From positions 62,001 to 126,000 of the forward strand of contig NZ_BMNC01000008.1 in assembly GCF_014646255.1 (NCBI RefSeq): a stretch of 64,000 nucleotides of DNA, read 5' to 3'. Of this stretch, positions 40,800 to 49,535 are shown piece after piece (positions within the stretch are counted from its first letter, which is position 1; every line of letters begins with the position of its first letter). The notes beneath the pieces are model-generated. The model worked only from the letters and a program-made list of their open reading frames with translations, was not told the DNA's origin and did not search any database. The DNA is from Lentzea pudingi. Lineage in GTDB: Bacteria; Actinomycetota; Actinomycetes; Mycobacteriales; Pseudonocardiaceae. The translations under genes were made by a program, and so were the position numbers.

Positions 40800-41617
40800 G
40801 ACGCACCCGCCCCCTCCTGCTCGTCCTGCTCGCGGCGGTGGTGGCGGTCTTCGGTGTGGTGGTGCTGCGCGACCGGCAGGGCGTCGCGGGCACCGCCGTG
40901 GCGGGCCCGACCACCACGACCACAGTCACGACCACGGCCGCCCATCCCGCGACCACCACGTCACCGCCGGTCACGACCACGAGCGCGCCTCAGACTTCCA
41001 GCGCCGCTCCGAAACCAGCGGCGGCGCGACGAACGGGCGTCGCGACGTTCTACGACTCCGACGGCGGCGGCGCGTGCTCGTACGACCCCGGCCCCGACCC
41101 GCTGACCGCCGCGATGAACGAGGCGGACTACGGGAACTCGGCGGCGTGCGGCGCGTTCGTGCTGGTCGAGGCAGGCGGGAAGAGCCTGACCGTCCGGATC
41201 ACGAACCTGTGCCCGGCGCCGTGCCGGCCGGGCCAGCTGGACCTCAGCGCGGAGGCGTTCGCGCAGCTCGCACCGCCTGTGAAAGGCGAGATCCCGATCA
41301 CCTGGACGATCATCAGCCCGGAGACGTCGAAGACCATCGGGATCCGCTACAAGTCCGGCTCCAGCCAGTACTGGTGCGGGATCCAGGTCCTCGACCACCG
41401 CAACCCCGTGGCACGGCTGGAAGTGCAGGCGGGCGGACGGTGGCGGCAGCTGAAACGCGCCGAGTACAACTACTTCCTCGCCGAGGACGGCGCCGGCTGC
41501 GGCGGGTCGATCGCGATCACGGACGTCCACGGCGAACGCTTGGTCGTGAACGCCCTGTCGGTGAAGCCCGACACCGTCCAGCCCACGACGCTGCAGTTCC
41601 GTCGTGCGGGGGAATGA
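40796..41617 (+). CDS. Bacterial expansin-like protein (EXLX1 type), signal-anchored or secreted
   Basis: This 273-residue protein matches both domains of Bacillus EXLX1/YoaJ. GTG 40796 overlaps the permease stop. A hydrophobic N-terminus (PLLLVLLAAVVAVFGVVVL) precedes a Thr/Pro linker (about 35-75). Domain D1 (about 79-175) runs from GVATFYDSDGGGACSYD to GQLDLSAEAFAQL, keeping the key Asp of the LDLS motif, while the earlier TDL Asp is Asn here (ITNLCPAPC). Domain D2 (about 180-270) keeps the aromatic cellulose-binding surface in GSSQYWCGIQV and AEYNYFL. Extra Cys pairs suggest disulfides absent in the Bacillus protein. Expansins loosen cellulose-hemicellulose contacts without hydrolysis. 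Confidence 0.87.
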   Translation: MRRTRPLLLVLLAAVVAVFGVVVLRDRQGVAGTAVAGPTTTTTVTTTAAHPATTTSPPVTTTSAPQTSSAAPKPAAARRTGVATFYDSDGGGACSYDPGPDPLTAAMNEADYGNSAACGAFVLVEAGGKSLTVRITNLCPAPCRPGQLDLSAEAFAQLAPPVKGEIPITWTIISPETSKTIGIRYKSGSSQYWCGIQVLDHRNPVARLEVQAGGRWRQLKRAEYNYFLAEDGAGCGGSIAITDVHGERLVVNALSVKPDTVQPTTLQFRRAGE

Positions 41618-41710
41618 GACGGTGATGGGTACAGGCCGCCCTGCGGTGGTCTCAGCGGCAAGGTTTGTACCGCGTGGTGCGACGGTGGCTCCGGCCTCTT
41701 AGATGGCTCC

Positions 41711-42160
41711 GTGGCCAATGACGCCCGATCGATCGTTCTCCGCCGCTACTGGCAGCACGTCATCGAGTTGGCGCTCTTGTGCGTCGCCGCCGTCCTGAGC
41801 CTGGTCCTCGGCGTGCTGCTGTCGTTGCCGCTGATCAAGCTCGGAGCACCGAAGGAGGTGTTCACGTGGATGCCGGTGGCGACGGTGGTCGCCGTGTCGT
41901 TCCTCGGCGTGTTGTGGGTCGAGATCTGGTACCCGTACCGGCACGGCGGTTCGACACCGGCGATGCGATGGCTCGGGCTGAGGATCACCACCGTGCGCGG
42001 CGGCGAGCCGTCGTTGCGGGACTACTTCGTGCGGTGGTTGCTGATGGCGGTGGACGGCTTGCTGCTGGGACTGGTCGGCGCGGTGCTGATCGCCGTGACG
42101 CCGCGCCACCAGAGGCTCGGTGACATGGTCGCCGGCACCGTGGTCCGCCGCGTCACCTGA
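41711..42160 (+). CDS. RDD-family membrane protein
   Basis: This 149-residue membrane protein has hydrophobic segments at about 18-40 (LALLCVAAVLSLVLGVLLSL), 52-72 and 110-130. The RDD-family pattern TPAMRWLGLRITTVRGGEPS followed by LRDYFVRWLL and RLGDMVAGTVVRR is clear. The first domain motif is altered (LRRYWQHVIE). Its function is unknown in general; relatives act in ion or solute transport. GTG 41711 is the likely start. It overlaps the end of the convergent response-regulator gene by 8 bp. Confidence 0.85.
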   Translation: MANDARSIVLRRYWQHVIELALLCVAAVLSLVLGVLLSLPLIKLGAPKEVFTWMPVATVVAVSFLGVLWVEIWYPYRHGGSTPAMRWLGLRITTVRGGEPSLRDYFVRWLLMAVDGLLLGLVGAVLIAVTPRHQRLGDMVAGTVVRRVT

Positions 42161-42794
42161 GCAACCCGTTGCGCCAGGCCCAGATCGCCATCTCGGTCCG
42201 GTTGCGGGCGCCGATCTTGGCACCGGCGTTGGTCACGTGGGACTTCACCGTGGACAACGAGATGGTCAGGTGCCGGGAGATCTCGGCGTTGGTCAGGCCG
42301 CGGCCCACCGCGAGCACCACATCGAGTTCGCGGCCGGTCAGCGGGGTGCCGTGGCCGCGACTCCCGCCCGCGGTGAAGTGGGCGAGCAGGCGCACCGTGA
42401 CGGCGGGTGAGACCAGTGCCTCTCCCCTGACCGCGGCGTGCACGGCCTCCACCAGCAACCGCGGCCGGGCGTCCTTCACCAGGAACCCGCAGGCTCCGGC
42501 GAGCAGAGCGGCGTAGACGTTCGCGTCGACGTCGTAGGTGGTGACGACCAGCACCCGCAACGGGTCCGCGACGCCGGGTCCCGCCAGCAGTTCGGTGGCG
42601 CGCAGGCCGTCCAGCTTCGGCATGCGGATGTCCATCAGCGTCACGTCCGGCCGGAGCTGCCGGGCCAGGCGCACCGCCGCCTCGCCGTCGGCGGCCTCAC
42701 TGATCACCTCGATGCCGGGTTCGGCGTCGAGGACCAGCCGGAAACCGGTGCGCACCAGGGTCTGGTCGTCGGCGACAAGCACGCGAATGGTCAT
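42153..42794 (-). CDS. Two-component response regulator, NarL/LuxR family
   Basis: This 213-residue regulator has a receiver domain (1-120) with acidic pocket ADDQTLVRTG, phosphorylation site Asp55 in LMDIRMP and Lys in FLVKDA, then a LuxR-type helix-turn-helix (about 150-205, LTGRELDVVLAVGRGLTNAE). Its start shares one base with the kinase stop (TGATG). It is the partner of the upstream kinase. Confidence 0.94.
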   Translation of the reverse strand: MTIRVLVADDQTLVRTGFRLVLDAEPGIEVISEAADGEAAVRLARQLRPDVTLMDIRMPKLDGLRATELLAGPGVADPLRVLVVTTYDVDANVYAALLAGACGFLVKDARPRLLVEAVHAAVRGEALVSPAVTVRLLAHFTAGGSRGHGTPLTGRELDVVLAVGRGLTNAEISRHLTISLSTVKSHVTNAGAKIGARNRTEMAIWAWRNGLLR

Positions 42795-43930
42795 CAGATG
42801 CCCCTCGGCAGGCCGTCGAAGTCGTCCGGGATCCGGGCGGTCACCCGCCAGCCACCGTCCCCGTGCGGGCCCGCGGTGAGCTCCCCGCCCAGCGCGGCGA
42901 TCCGCTCGGTCATGCCGGTCACGCCGTGCCCGCCCCCACCGGGAGCGCCGGGGAGCACGCCGTCGTTGTCGACCTCCAGAACGAGTTCACCCTGCTCGGA
43001 CCGTGCCGAGACTCGCACGACCGCGGCCCGCGAGTGGCGGCGCGCGTTGGTCAGCGCCTCCATCACCACCCGGTGCAGCGCGACGGAGACCTGTGGTGGC
43101 AAGGGAAACGCCTCGACGTCGGCGGCGATGTGCACCGACGCGTCCCCTGCCGCCGCTCGCACCACGTCCCCCAGCACGAGGCTCGGGGACGGCAGCGGGT
43201 CGTCGCTGCGCAGAACGCCGACCAGTCCGCGGGTGGCGGTGAGAGCTTCGGCCGCCGCCTGTTCGATCTCGTCGTAGACCTCGGCGGGGTCGTGGGAGGG
43301 CACGGCCTGGGCCGCGCGGGTCCGCACCACGATGCCGGTGACGTGGTGCGCCACCAGGTCGTGCAGGTCGCGGGCGAGCTGCAGCCTGTCGTCGCTGCGG
43401 ACGCGTTCCAGCTCACGGCGGTGCCGGGCGTCGGCGTCGCGCATGATCAGCCCCAGCACCATCGCGGCACCCCAGGCCAGTGCGGCGGCCACCGGGAACA
43501 GCGAGTCGAGGCCGTAGCGCACGATCGGAGCGAGCACGACGGTGACGCAGGCGGCGGTGGCGAACACCGCCGCCCGCGCCGGAGGAAGCCGGCGGCATCC
43601 GGCGGCGGCCAGCAACAGCACCGCCAGCACCTCCGTCACCGGCGGTCGCACGGGAGCCCGTTCCACGAGCCCCGCGACCGCTGTCCCCGCAAGCGACAGC
43701 ACGATCACCGCGCCCGCCAGCAGCTCGATCCGCCGGGGGAACCTGCGCCGCAGCACCGCGAGGACCGCGGCGGCCTCCCCCGCGTACGGCACGACCATCG
43801 CGAGCAGCGGGCCCAGCAGGCCTCGTGGGCCGTCCCCGTCGACCGCGAGCACCGCGTCCACGACCACCGCCACGAGCAGCGCGCCGACCTCGGCCACGAA
43901 CACGCTGCGCCGCGCCGGCGTTCCGGTCAT
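42794..43930 (-). CDS. Sensor histidine kinase, DesK/NarX type
   Basis: This 378-residue kinase has an N-terminal membrane region of about five hydrophobic helices (to about 165), a HisKA_3 dimerization helix with the phospho-accepting His in LARDLHDLVAHHVTGI, and a HATPase_c domain with ALTNARRHSRAA and GGGGHGVTGMTERI. ATG 43930 is the start that leads directly into the first helix. It forms an operon: membrane protein -> kinase -> regulator. No sensed signal can be read from the sequence. Confidence 0.93.
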   Translation of the reverse strand: MTGTPARRSVFVAEVGALLVAVVVDAVLAVDGDGPRGLLGPLLAMVVPYAGEAAAVLAVLRRRFPRRIELLAGAVIVLSLAGTAVAGLVERAPVRPPVTEVLAVLLLAAAGCRRLPPARAAVFATAACVTVVLAPIVRYGLDSLFPVAAALAWGAAMVLGLIMRDADARHRRELERVRSDDRLQLARDLHDLVAHHVTGIVVRTRAAQAVPSHDPAEVYDEIEQAAAEALTATRGLVGVLRSDDPLPSPSLVLGDVVRAAAGDASVHIAADVEAFPLPPQVSVALHRVVMEALTNARRHSRAAVVRVSARSEQGELVLEVDNDGVLPGAPGGGGHGVTGMTERIAALGGELTAGPHGDGGWRVTARIPDDFDGLPRGI

Positions 43931-43962
43931 GCGGGCATTCTCGCCCCCACCCCCGTGACGGA

Positions 43963-44415
43963 TTACCCCGCCCTCTTCACGGTGTCGAAGTAGACGTTGG
44001 AGGCGGGCAGGTAGCTCGCCACCACCGCCATCGCCGCCACCAGCGCACCGCCGTACGCGGCCAGCGTCGCCGTCCCCTCGCCGATGAACAGCGACGCCAC
44101 CTGGAACACCGTGAACACGGTCAGCACCACCCTGGCCCAGTTGCGTCCCGATCGGAGCTTGAAGGCGAGCCACAGCTGCACCAGCGCGATCACCACCGCG
44201 ATGCTCGCGAACAACACCTGCGTGAAGGTGGCGGCGCTCTGCAGCTGCTCTTCGGTCATCGTCGTACCCGACGCCCTCAACGCGTCCACGAGGTCGTCGT
44301 GCGAGCCCACCAGGACACCCACGGACGTGGCCGCGAAGACGCACGACACGAGAAACCCGGTGAACGCCGCGATGACGGTGCCCGGCGGCGTGGTCCTGCC
44401 TGTTGCAGTAGTCAT
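43963..44415 (-). CDS. Small four-helix membrane protein of unknown function
   Basis: I do not recognise this 150-residue protein. It has four hydrophobic stretches (about 13-36, 64-86, 95-115, 120-142) and no catalytic motif. It lies 32 bp upstream of the sensor kinase on the same strand, so it may modulate the kinase or be a target of the system. ATG 44415 is chosen as it leaves a short basic N-terminus before the first helix. Confidence 0.7.
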   Translation of the reverse strand: MTTATGRTTPPGTVIAAFTGFLVSCVFAATSVGVLVGSHDDLVDALRASGTTMTEEQLQSAATFTQVLFASIAVVIALVQLWLAFKLRSGRNWARVVLTVFTVFQVASLFIGEGTATLAAYGGALVAAMAVVASYLPASNVYFDTVKRAG

Positions 44416-44639
44416 GATCACGACCGTAGGAGCGCGGGGAAGTCGTTGCACCACAACGGGTTGTCATCTCGTACTTTCGGACGAGAGCCCGGTTGCGGCG
44501 GAGTGGCACCACCGCCAGCATGCCGGGCCCGTCCGTCACGGCGGCGGTCCGCGCACGCCGTGCAGTCCACGAACGTGCGGTTCTCCGTTCGCTGATCTGC
44601 GGGGGAATGAAAGGTGCCGCAGAATCGTTGATCGTGGAC

Positions 44640-45065
44640 ATGGCAGACGTGAAGCTCAGCCCGACCGAATGGGTGCAGAAGCAGACCGAGACGATCCTGG
44701 AGACGGGCACGACCGAGGGGGTCAAGGTCCTCGGCCGGCCGATCGTGCTGCTGACGGTGCGCGGCGCGAAGACCGGTGCTCTTCGCTACACCCCGGTCAT
44801 GCGCGTGGAGCACGAGGGCAGCTACGCCGTCGTCGCCTCCAAGGGCGGCGCACCCGAGCACCCCACCTGGTACCACAACATCAAGGCGCACCCGGAGATC
44901 GTCCTGCAGGACGGCACGGCGGTGAAGGAGTACACCGCCCGTGAGGTCGACGGCGACGAGCGGGCGCAGTGGTGGGAACGGGCCGTCGCGGCCTTCCCCA
45001 GCTACGCCGAGTACCAGGAGAAGACCGAACGGCAGATCCCGTTGTTCGTGCTCGACCCGAAGTGA
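44640..45065 (+). CDS. Deazaflavin (F420)-dependent nitroreductase-family protein
   Basis: This 141-residue protein belongs to the DUF385/Ddn-like family of split-barrel proteins that bind F420 in actinomycetes. Typical segments are LSPTEWVQKQTETILETG, LLTVRGAKTGALRYTPVMRV, YAVVASKGGAPEHPTWYHN and IPLFVLDP. ATG 44640 fits the family N-terminus; ATG 44607 and GTG 44634 are alternatives. Its stop is 1 bp from the stop of the convergent CE2 gene. No link to the CAZyme genes is evident. Confidence 0.88.
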   Translation: MADVKLSPTEWVQKQTETILETGTTEGVKVLGRPIVLLTVRGAKTGALRYTPVMRVEHEGSYAVVASKGGAPEHPTWYHNIKAHPEIVLQDGTAVKEYTAREVDGDERAQWWERAVAAFPSYAEYQEKTERQIPLFVLDPK

Positions 45066-45066
45066 G

Positions 45067-46134
45067 CTACCAGCGCAGGGGAATCGTGGCGAGGTAGGCG
45101 TTGAGCTTGTCGGCGATCAAGCGGTGGTCGCGCGCCGAGAAGTGCCAGTCGCAGCCCAGCCGGTCGAGCGCCGGGTCGTCGTAGTTCCAGAGGCGGACGC
45201 GGCTGTCACCCCGGTCCCGCACGACCTGCCGGGCGGCGTCGGCGAACCTCCCGGAGCCCTCGGGGACACCGACCACGATCGTCGTGCGTGAGCCGTACCG
45301 CGCTCGCAGCTTGTCCAGGAAGCCCTGGTACGCGGCCATGTAGTCGCTAACCAGGGCTTCCGGCGTCGCCCACGGCTCACCGGGGTTGAGCGCCGTCGAG
45401 AAGTCGTTGGTGCCCAGCCCCACGACGACCAGCTGCGGCCTCCAGGAGGCGGGAACACGCCACACGTCGCCGTCGACGTGCAGCAACGCGCGGTCGTAGT
45501 AGGTGCGGTAGCTGGTACCGGCGGAATGGCCGTTGTAGTTGCGCACCATGCCCATGCCGGAGAACGCGTTCACCTGGTAGTCGGCGTTCAGCGCGCGGGC
45601 GGTGATCGCGCCGAAGCTCACGTCGGTGTTGGTGTTGCGGGTGACCCCGCCGTTCGCGGAGCAGTCGCGGGTGGTCGAGAGGTTGCCGTAGCCCGCGGTC
45701 AGGGAGTCGCCGATGAACTCGATCTGCCGCTGGCGTGCGGCGGGTTTCGCGAGCACGGAGCCACCGTCCGCGGCGACGAACCCGCCGAACTCCCCTGCGG
45801 CCCAAGGGCTTTCGGTCCGCTTGACCAGGCGGACGCGGTGCGCGGTGTCACTCAGTCCGCGAACCCAGTGCGTGGTGGCGCCCGGCGTCACCAGTGACGC
45901 GACGGTCGTGCCGTCGATTTGCACGTCGTAGTCGTTGACGGAGTCGTTGAGCACGACACCGATCCCGGTGCCGCGGAACCGTCCCTCGAAGTAGACGCCG
46001 GGCCAGGTGTACTGGCCGGTCTTCGTGACGCGGCCCGCGGTGTGCGCCTGGTACCCGACGCGCGCTGTCGCCGGGGCGGCCGTCAGCACCAAGGCCGCCA
46101 CAGCAACGAGAACTGTCGCTCGTGATCCGTTCAT
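45067..46134 (-). CDS. Secreted CE2-type acetyl esterase (SGNH hydrolase)
   Basis: This 355-residue secreted esterase removes acetyl groups from hemicellulose. ATG 46134 has GAGGG upstream and a signal peptide (VLVAVAALVLTAAPATA). CE2 enzymes have an N-terminal jelly roll (about 30-130, GVYFEGRFRGTGIGVVLNDS) and an SGNH domain (about 140-355) with FIGDSLTAGYGN (nucleophile Ser), GLGTNDFS (Asn) and CDWHFSARDH (His). It is the last gene after GH31, GH42 and GH43, 12 bp from GH43. Acetylated xyloglucan or xylan is the probable substrate. Confidence 0.9.
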   Translation of the reverse strand: MNGSRATVLVAVAALVLTAAPATARVGYQAHTAGRVTKTGQYTWPGVYFEGRFRGTGIGVVLNDSVNDYDVQIDGTTVASLVTPGATTHWVRGLSDTAHRVRLVKRTESPWAAGEFGGFVAADGGSVLAKPAARQRQIEFIGDSLTAGYGNLSTTRDCSANGGVTRNTNTDVSFGAITARALNADYQVNAFSGMGMVRNYNGHSAGTSYRTYYDRALLHVDGDVWRVPASWRPQLVVVGLGTNDFSTALNPGEPWATPEALVSDYMAAYQGFLDKLRARYGSRTTIVVGVPEGSGRFADAARQVVRDRGDSRVRLWNYDDPALDRLGCDWHFSARDHRLIADKLNAYLATIPLRW

Positions 46135-46146
46135 GAACCCTCGCAA

Positions 46147-47586
46147 TCAGATGAGCGGCTGACAGGAGAACCAGTCGAAGCGGACGACGCCCGCTCCGGC
46201 GTACAGACCGATGACGCGACCGGTGAAGCCCCCGGCCACCTCCGTGGACAGGTACTTGCCGTCGAGCTCGGCCAGGACGAAGAAACTTCCGTCCGGTTCC
46301 TCGACACCGAACGTCAGGGTGTCCGGCCCGGAACGCGCGTCCTGCGGCTCCCGCGCCTGCACCCTCACCTCCAGCACGAGCGGGCCGTCGGGCGCGACCC
46401 GGGACGCGACGACCACGCTCAACGGGCCGATGCGGGCCAGCACCCGCACCACGAACGGCGCGACCTCGATCTCGTAGTGGTGCTGCTCGTCCAGCCGGAC
46501 CGCCAGGCCACCGATGCCGTCCGCCGGATCGATCAGCGTGCGCACGAGGCACGACCTGTGTCGTTGCCGTTGCCCGGCGAACACGACGGCGGGATCGTCC
46601 ATGCCGGTCCCGCGGGCGGTCAGCGTGAGCCACCCGGCGCGGTCGGTGGTGGTGCAGTGCCGCGGGAAGCGGTCGCGAACGGAGATCCAACTCGGCGCCA
46701 GCAGGTCGCTGTCGAAGTCGTCCCGTTCGAGTTCGGCGGGTTCGGGTCCGGTCACCAGCTCGCCGACCACGGGCCAGCCGTCCGTCCAGGTCACCGGTGC
46801 CAGGAAGGTCTCCCGGCCGAGCACGTGCCAGCCGGGTGTGCCGCCGCCGGGACGCACGCCGAGCAGCACCATCCACCACGACCCGTCCGGGGACTGCACA
46901 AGGTCGGCGTGACCGGTGTTCTGCACGGGCTCGTCGGTGCCGCGGTGGGACAGGACCGGGTTGGCGGGACACGGTTCGAACGGGCCGTTGGGCGAGCCCC
47001 CGCGCGCGATCGAGACGGCGTGCCCTCGTTCGGTGCCGCCCTCGGCGATCATCAGGTACCAGTGGTCGCCGATCCGGTACAGGTGCGGTGCCTCCGGGGC
47101 TTTGGCACCGGGCGAACCCGACCACACCTGGTGCGGCGGGCCGAAGGTCTCCCCGGTCGTGGGGTCGATGCGATACTGCCGCACCCCGGCGACCGTGCAC
47201 CAGCAGTTGCCCTCGTCGTCCCAGGCAAGGTCCGGGTCGATGCCCTCGACCTCGGGCAGCAGGACCGGATCGGACCACGGCCCGGCCGGATCGTCAGCGG
47301 TGAACACCATGTTCCCGCCGCCGTGGCTCACACTCGTGACGATCAACCAGAAACGGCCGTCGTGGTGGCGCAACGTCGGCGCGTAGATCCCCGCCGACGA
47401 CGGCGTCGCGGCCGTCAGGAGCAGCTGGCTCGGGCGGTCGAGGGCGTTGCCGATCTGCTTCCACAGCAACAGATCCGTGCTGTGGAAGACCGGGATCCCC
47501 GGGAAGTACTCGAAACTCGAGCACACCAGGTAGTAGTCCTCCCCGACCCGGCAGACGCTCGGATCGGGGTGCATTCCGGGGATCAT
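46147..47586 (-). CDS. Cytoplasmic GH43 beta-xylosidase/alpha-L-arabinofuranosidase
   Basis: This 479-residue enzyme has no signal peptide. The GH43 propeller (about 1-290) shows MHPDPSVCRVGEDYYLVCSS (base Asp), VEGIDPDLAWDD and KAPEAPHLYR (acid Glu). A beta-sandwich follows (about 300-479), as in GH43_11/12 beta-xylosidases. It acts on imported oligosaccharides, removing xylose or arabinose. ATG 47586 overlaps the GH42 stop (ATGA). Xylosidase or arabinosidase preference cannot be decided from sequence alone. Confidence 0.9.
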   Translation of the reverse strand: MIPGMHPDPSVCRVGEDYYLVCSSFEYFPGIPVFHSTDLLLWKQIGNALDRPSQLLLTAATPSSAGIYAPTLRHHDGRFWLIVTSVSHGGGNMVFTADDPAGPWSDPVLLPEVEGIDPDLAWDDEGNCWCTVAGVRQYRIDPTTGETFGPPHQVWSGSPGAKAPEAPHLYRIGDHWYLMIAEGGTERGHAVSIARGGSPNGPFEPCPANPVLSHRGTDEPVQNTGHADLVQSPDGSWWMVLLGVRPGGGTPGWHVLGRETFLAPVTWTDGWPVVGELVTGPEPAELERDDFDSDLLAPSWISVRDRFPRHCTTTDRAGWLTLTARGTGMDDPAVVFAGQRQRHRSCLVRTLIDPADGIGGLAVRLDEQHHYEIEVAPFVVRVLARIGPLSVVVASRVAPDGPLVLEVRVQAREPQDARSGPDTLTFGVEEPDGSFFVLAELDGKYLSTEVAGGFTGRVIGLYAGAGVVRFDWFSCQPLI

Positions 47587-49535
47587 CTCTCCTCCAGCAC
47601 AACACAGCCGCCCGCCGGCACGTCCCTCGTGAGCCTGCCCGTCAGCAGGTCGTGGACAGGTAGCGGCAGCGGCACGGGATCACCGCTGTGGTTGAGCAGG
47701 AAGTGCCAGCGGCACTCGGGTCCCTCGCGGGTGACGGCCTCGACACCCGGCGGCAGTCCCAGCCGTGCCACGTCGGCGGAGTCGAGCAGAGCGGACACCA
47801 GCGCCGTGTAGTCCGCGGTGTCGAGGCGCGTCGAGAGGTACCAGGCCGTGCCGTTGCGGGTGAGCGCGGGAAGTCCGGCGAGCATGCCGTGGGTGTAGGT
47901 GGCGACGGCTTCAGCTCCCTCCAGCCGGATCGACTCGCTCCAGGCCGCGCCGTGGGACCCGTCGGACAACGTGATCCGCTCGTCGCGCCGCAACGGCCGG
48001 TGCTCCTCGACCCTGATGCCGAGGGCTTCGCGCAACGCCGCCACGGGATAGCCGCCGAGCCGCGCGTGCACCCGGCTGTCGACGACTCCGCTGAAGTGCT
48101 GCACGAGCAACGTCCCGCCGTCGCGGGCGTAGCGGCGGAGGTTCTCCGCGCCCTCGTCGGACAGCAGGTACAGCGACGGCGCCAGCACGAGCCGGTAGCG
48201 GCTCAGATCCGTTGCGGGGTGGGCGAAGTCCGCCACCACCCCGCCGTCCCACAACGCCCGGTGCGCCGCGCGCAGTGCCGAGTGGTAGCCGAGTTCACTG
48301 GACGGCAGGCCGTCGGAGTTCAACGCCCACCAGGCATCGGAGTCGTGCAGCACCGCCACCTGCGCGGTAACCGTCGACCCCGCCAGCGCGGCCAGCCGGG
48401 CGACGGCCGCACCGGTCTCCGTCACCTCGCGGAAGACGCGGCTGTCCGGCCCGGCGTGCGGGACCATCCCCGAGTGCCACTGCTCCGCGCCTGCCTTCGA
48501 CTGCCGCCACTGGAAGAACAGCGCTCCCTCCGACCCGCGCGCGACGTGGCCGAGCGAGTGGCGCAGCACCTCCCCCGGTTCCTTGGCCAGCACCCGGTCG
48601 CCGGCGTAGACGGTGCTGGTGCCCTGTTCCATCAGCAGCCACGGCCGGCCACCCGCGAACGAACGAGCGCGGTCCGCGGCGAACGCGACGTCGGCCGCCG
48701 CGTCGAGGCCGGGTGCGTCCGGGTAGTGGTCGATCGCCACCACGTCGACCTCGCGGCCCAGCGCCCACAGGTCGACGTTCTGGTAGCCGGGCATCATCAG
48801 GTTGGTCGTCACCGGGCGGTCGCTGAACGCCCGGATCGCGTCCCGCTGCTCCCGGTAGGCGGCGATCACCTCGTCGGAGAAGAACCGGCTGAAGTCCAGC
48901 GCCTGCCCGGGATTGCGGTGCCACTGGGTCGCGCGCGGCGGCAGGACCTGCTCCCACGCGGTGTACCGCTGGCTCCAGAACGCCGTCCCCCACGCCTCGT
49001 TGAGCACGTCGAGCGAGCCGTACCGGGCCTGCAACCACACACGGAACGCGGAAGCCGTGTGGTCGCACCAGCACAACGTCGCGTACTCGTTGTGCACGTG
49101 CCACAGGGCCACCGCCGGGTGGTCGCCGTACCGTTCCGCCAGCGCCGAAGCGATGCGCCGGGCCGCGTCGCGGTACGCGGGCGAGGTCAGGCAGTAGGTG
49201 TCCCGGCTGCCGTGGACCAGCTTGGTGCCGTCTGGCCTGACCGGCAGGGCGTCCGGGTGCGCGAGCGTGAACCACGGCGGCGGCGAGGCCGTCGGTGTGG
49301 CCAGGTCGATCGCGATGCCGTTGGCGTGCAGGCGATCCACGTGCGCGTCGAGCCACGCGAAGTCGTACCGCCCTTCCTCGGGTTCGAGCAGGGCCCAGGA
49401 GAAGACGCCGACCGTGACCAGGTTGACCCCGGCCGCGCGCATCAACGCGTCGTCCTCCTCCCACACCTGCTCGTCCCACTGCTCGGGGTTGTAGTCGCCG
49501 CCGAAAGCCAGGCCCCCCAGGCGTTCCGTGATCAC
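47583..49535 (-). CDS. GH42 beta-galactosidase
   Basis: This 650-residue cytoplasmic enzyme hydrolyses terminal beta-galactosides. It opens with GGDYNPEQWDEQVWEED, typical of GH42; the acid/base Glu lies in WHVHNEYATLCWC and the nucleophile Glu in WLLMEQGTST. The domain-A barrel, the beta/alpha trimerization domain and the C-terminal sandwich are complete. GTG 49535 overlaps the GH31 stop (GTGA). Next to an alpha-xylosidase it fits removal of galactose from galactosylated xyloglucan oligosaccharides. Confidence 0.93.
   Translation of the reverse strand: MITERLGGLAFGGDYNPEQWDEQVWEEDDALMRAAGVNLVTVGVFSWALLEPEEGRYDFAWLDAHVDRLHANGIAIDLATPTASPPPWFTLAHPDALPVRPDGTKLVHGSRDTYCLTSPAYRDAARRIASALAERYGDHPAVALWHVHNEYATLCWCDHTASAFRVWLQARYGSLDVLNEAWGTAFWSQRYTAWEQVLPPRATQWHRNPGQALDFSRFFSDEVIAAYREQRDAIRAFSDRPVTTNLMMPGYQNVDLWALGREVDVVAIDHYPDAPGLDAAADVAFAADRARSFAGGRPWLLMEQGTSTVYAGDRVLAKEPGEVLRHSLGHVARGSEGALFFQWRQSKAGAEQWHSGMVPHAGPDSRVFREVTETGAAVARLAALAGSTVTAQVAVLHDSDAWWALNSDGLPSSELGYHSALRAAHRALWDGGVVADFAHPATDLSRYRLVLAPSLYLLSDEGAENLRRYARDGGTLLVQHFSGVVDSRVHARLGGYPVAALREALGIRVEEHRPLRRDERITLSDGSHGAAWSESIRLEGAEAVATYTHGMLAGLPALTRNGTAWYLSTRLDTADYTALVSALLDSADVARLGLPPGVEAVTREGPECRWHFLLNHSGDPVPLPLPVHDLLTGRLTRDVPAGGCVVLEER

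Noticed and set aside
42153..43930. Two-component system as regulator of the CAZyme genes
   Set aside because: Its operon contains only a small membrane protein and lies in a housekeeping stretch; nothing in the sequence links it to the polysaccharide operons.
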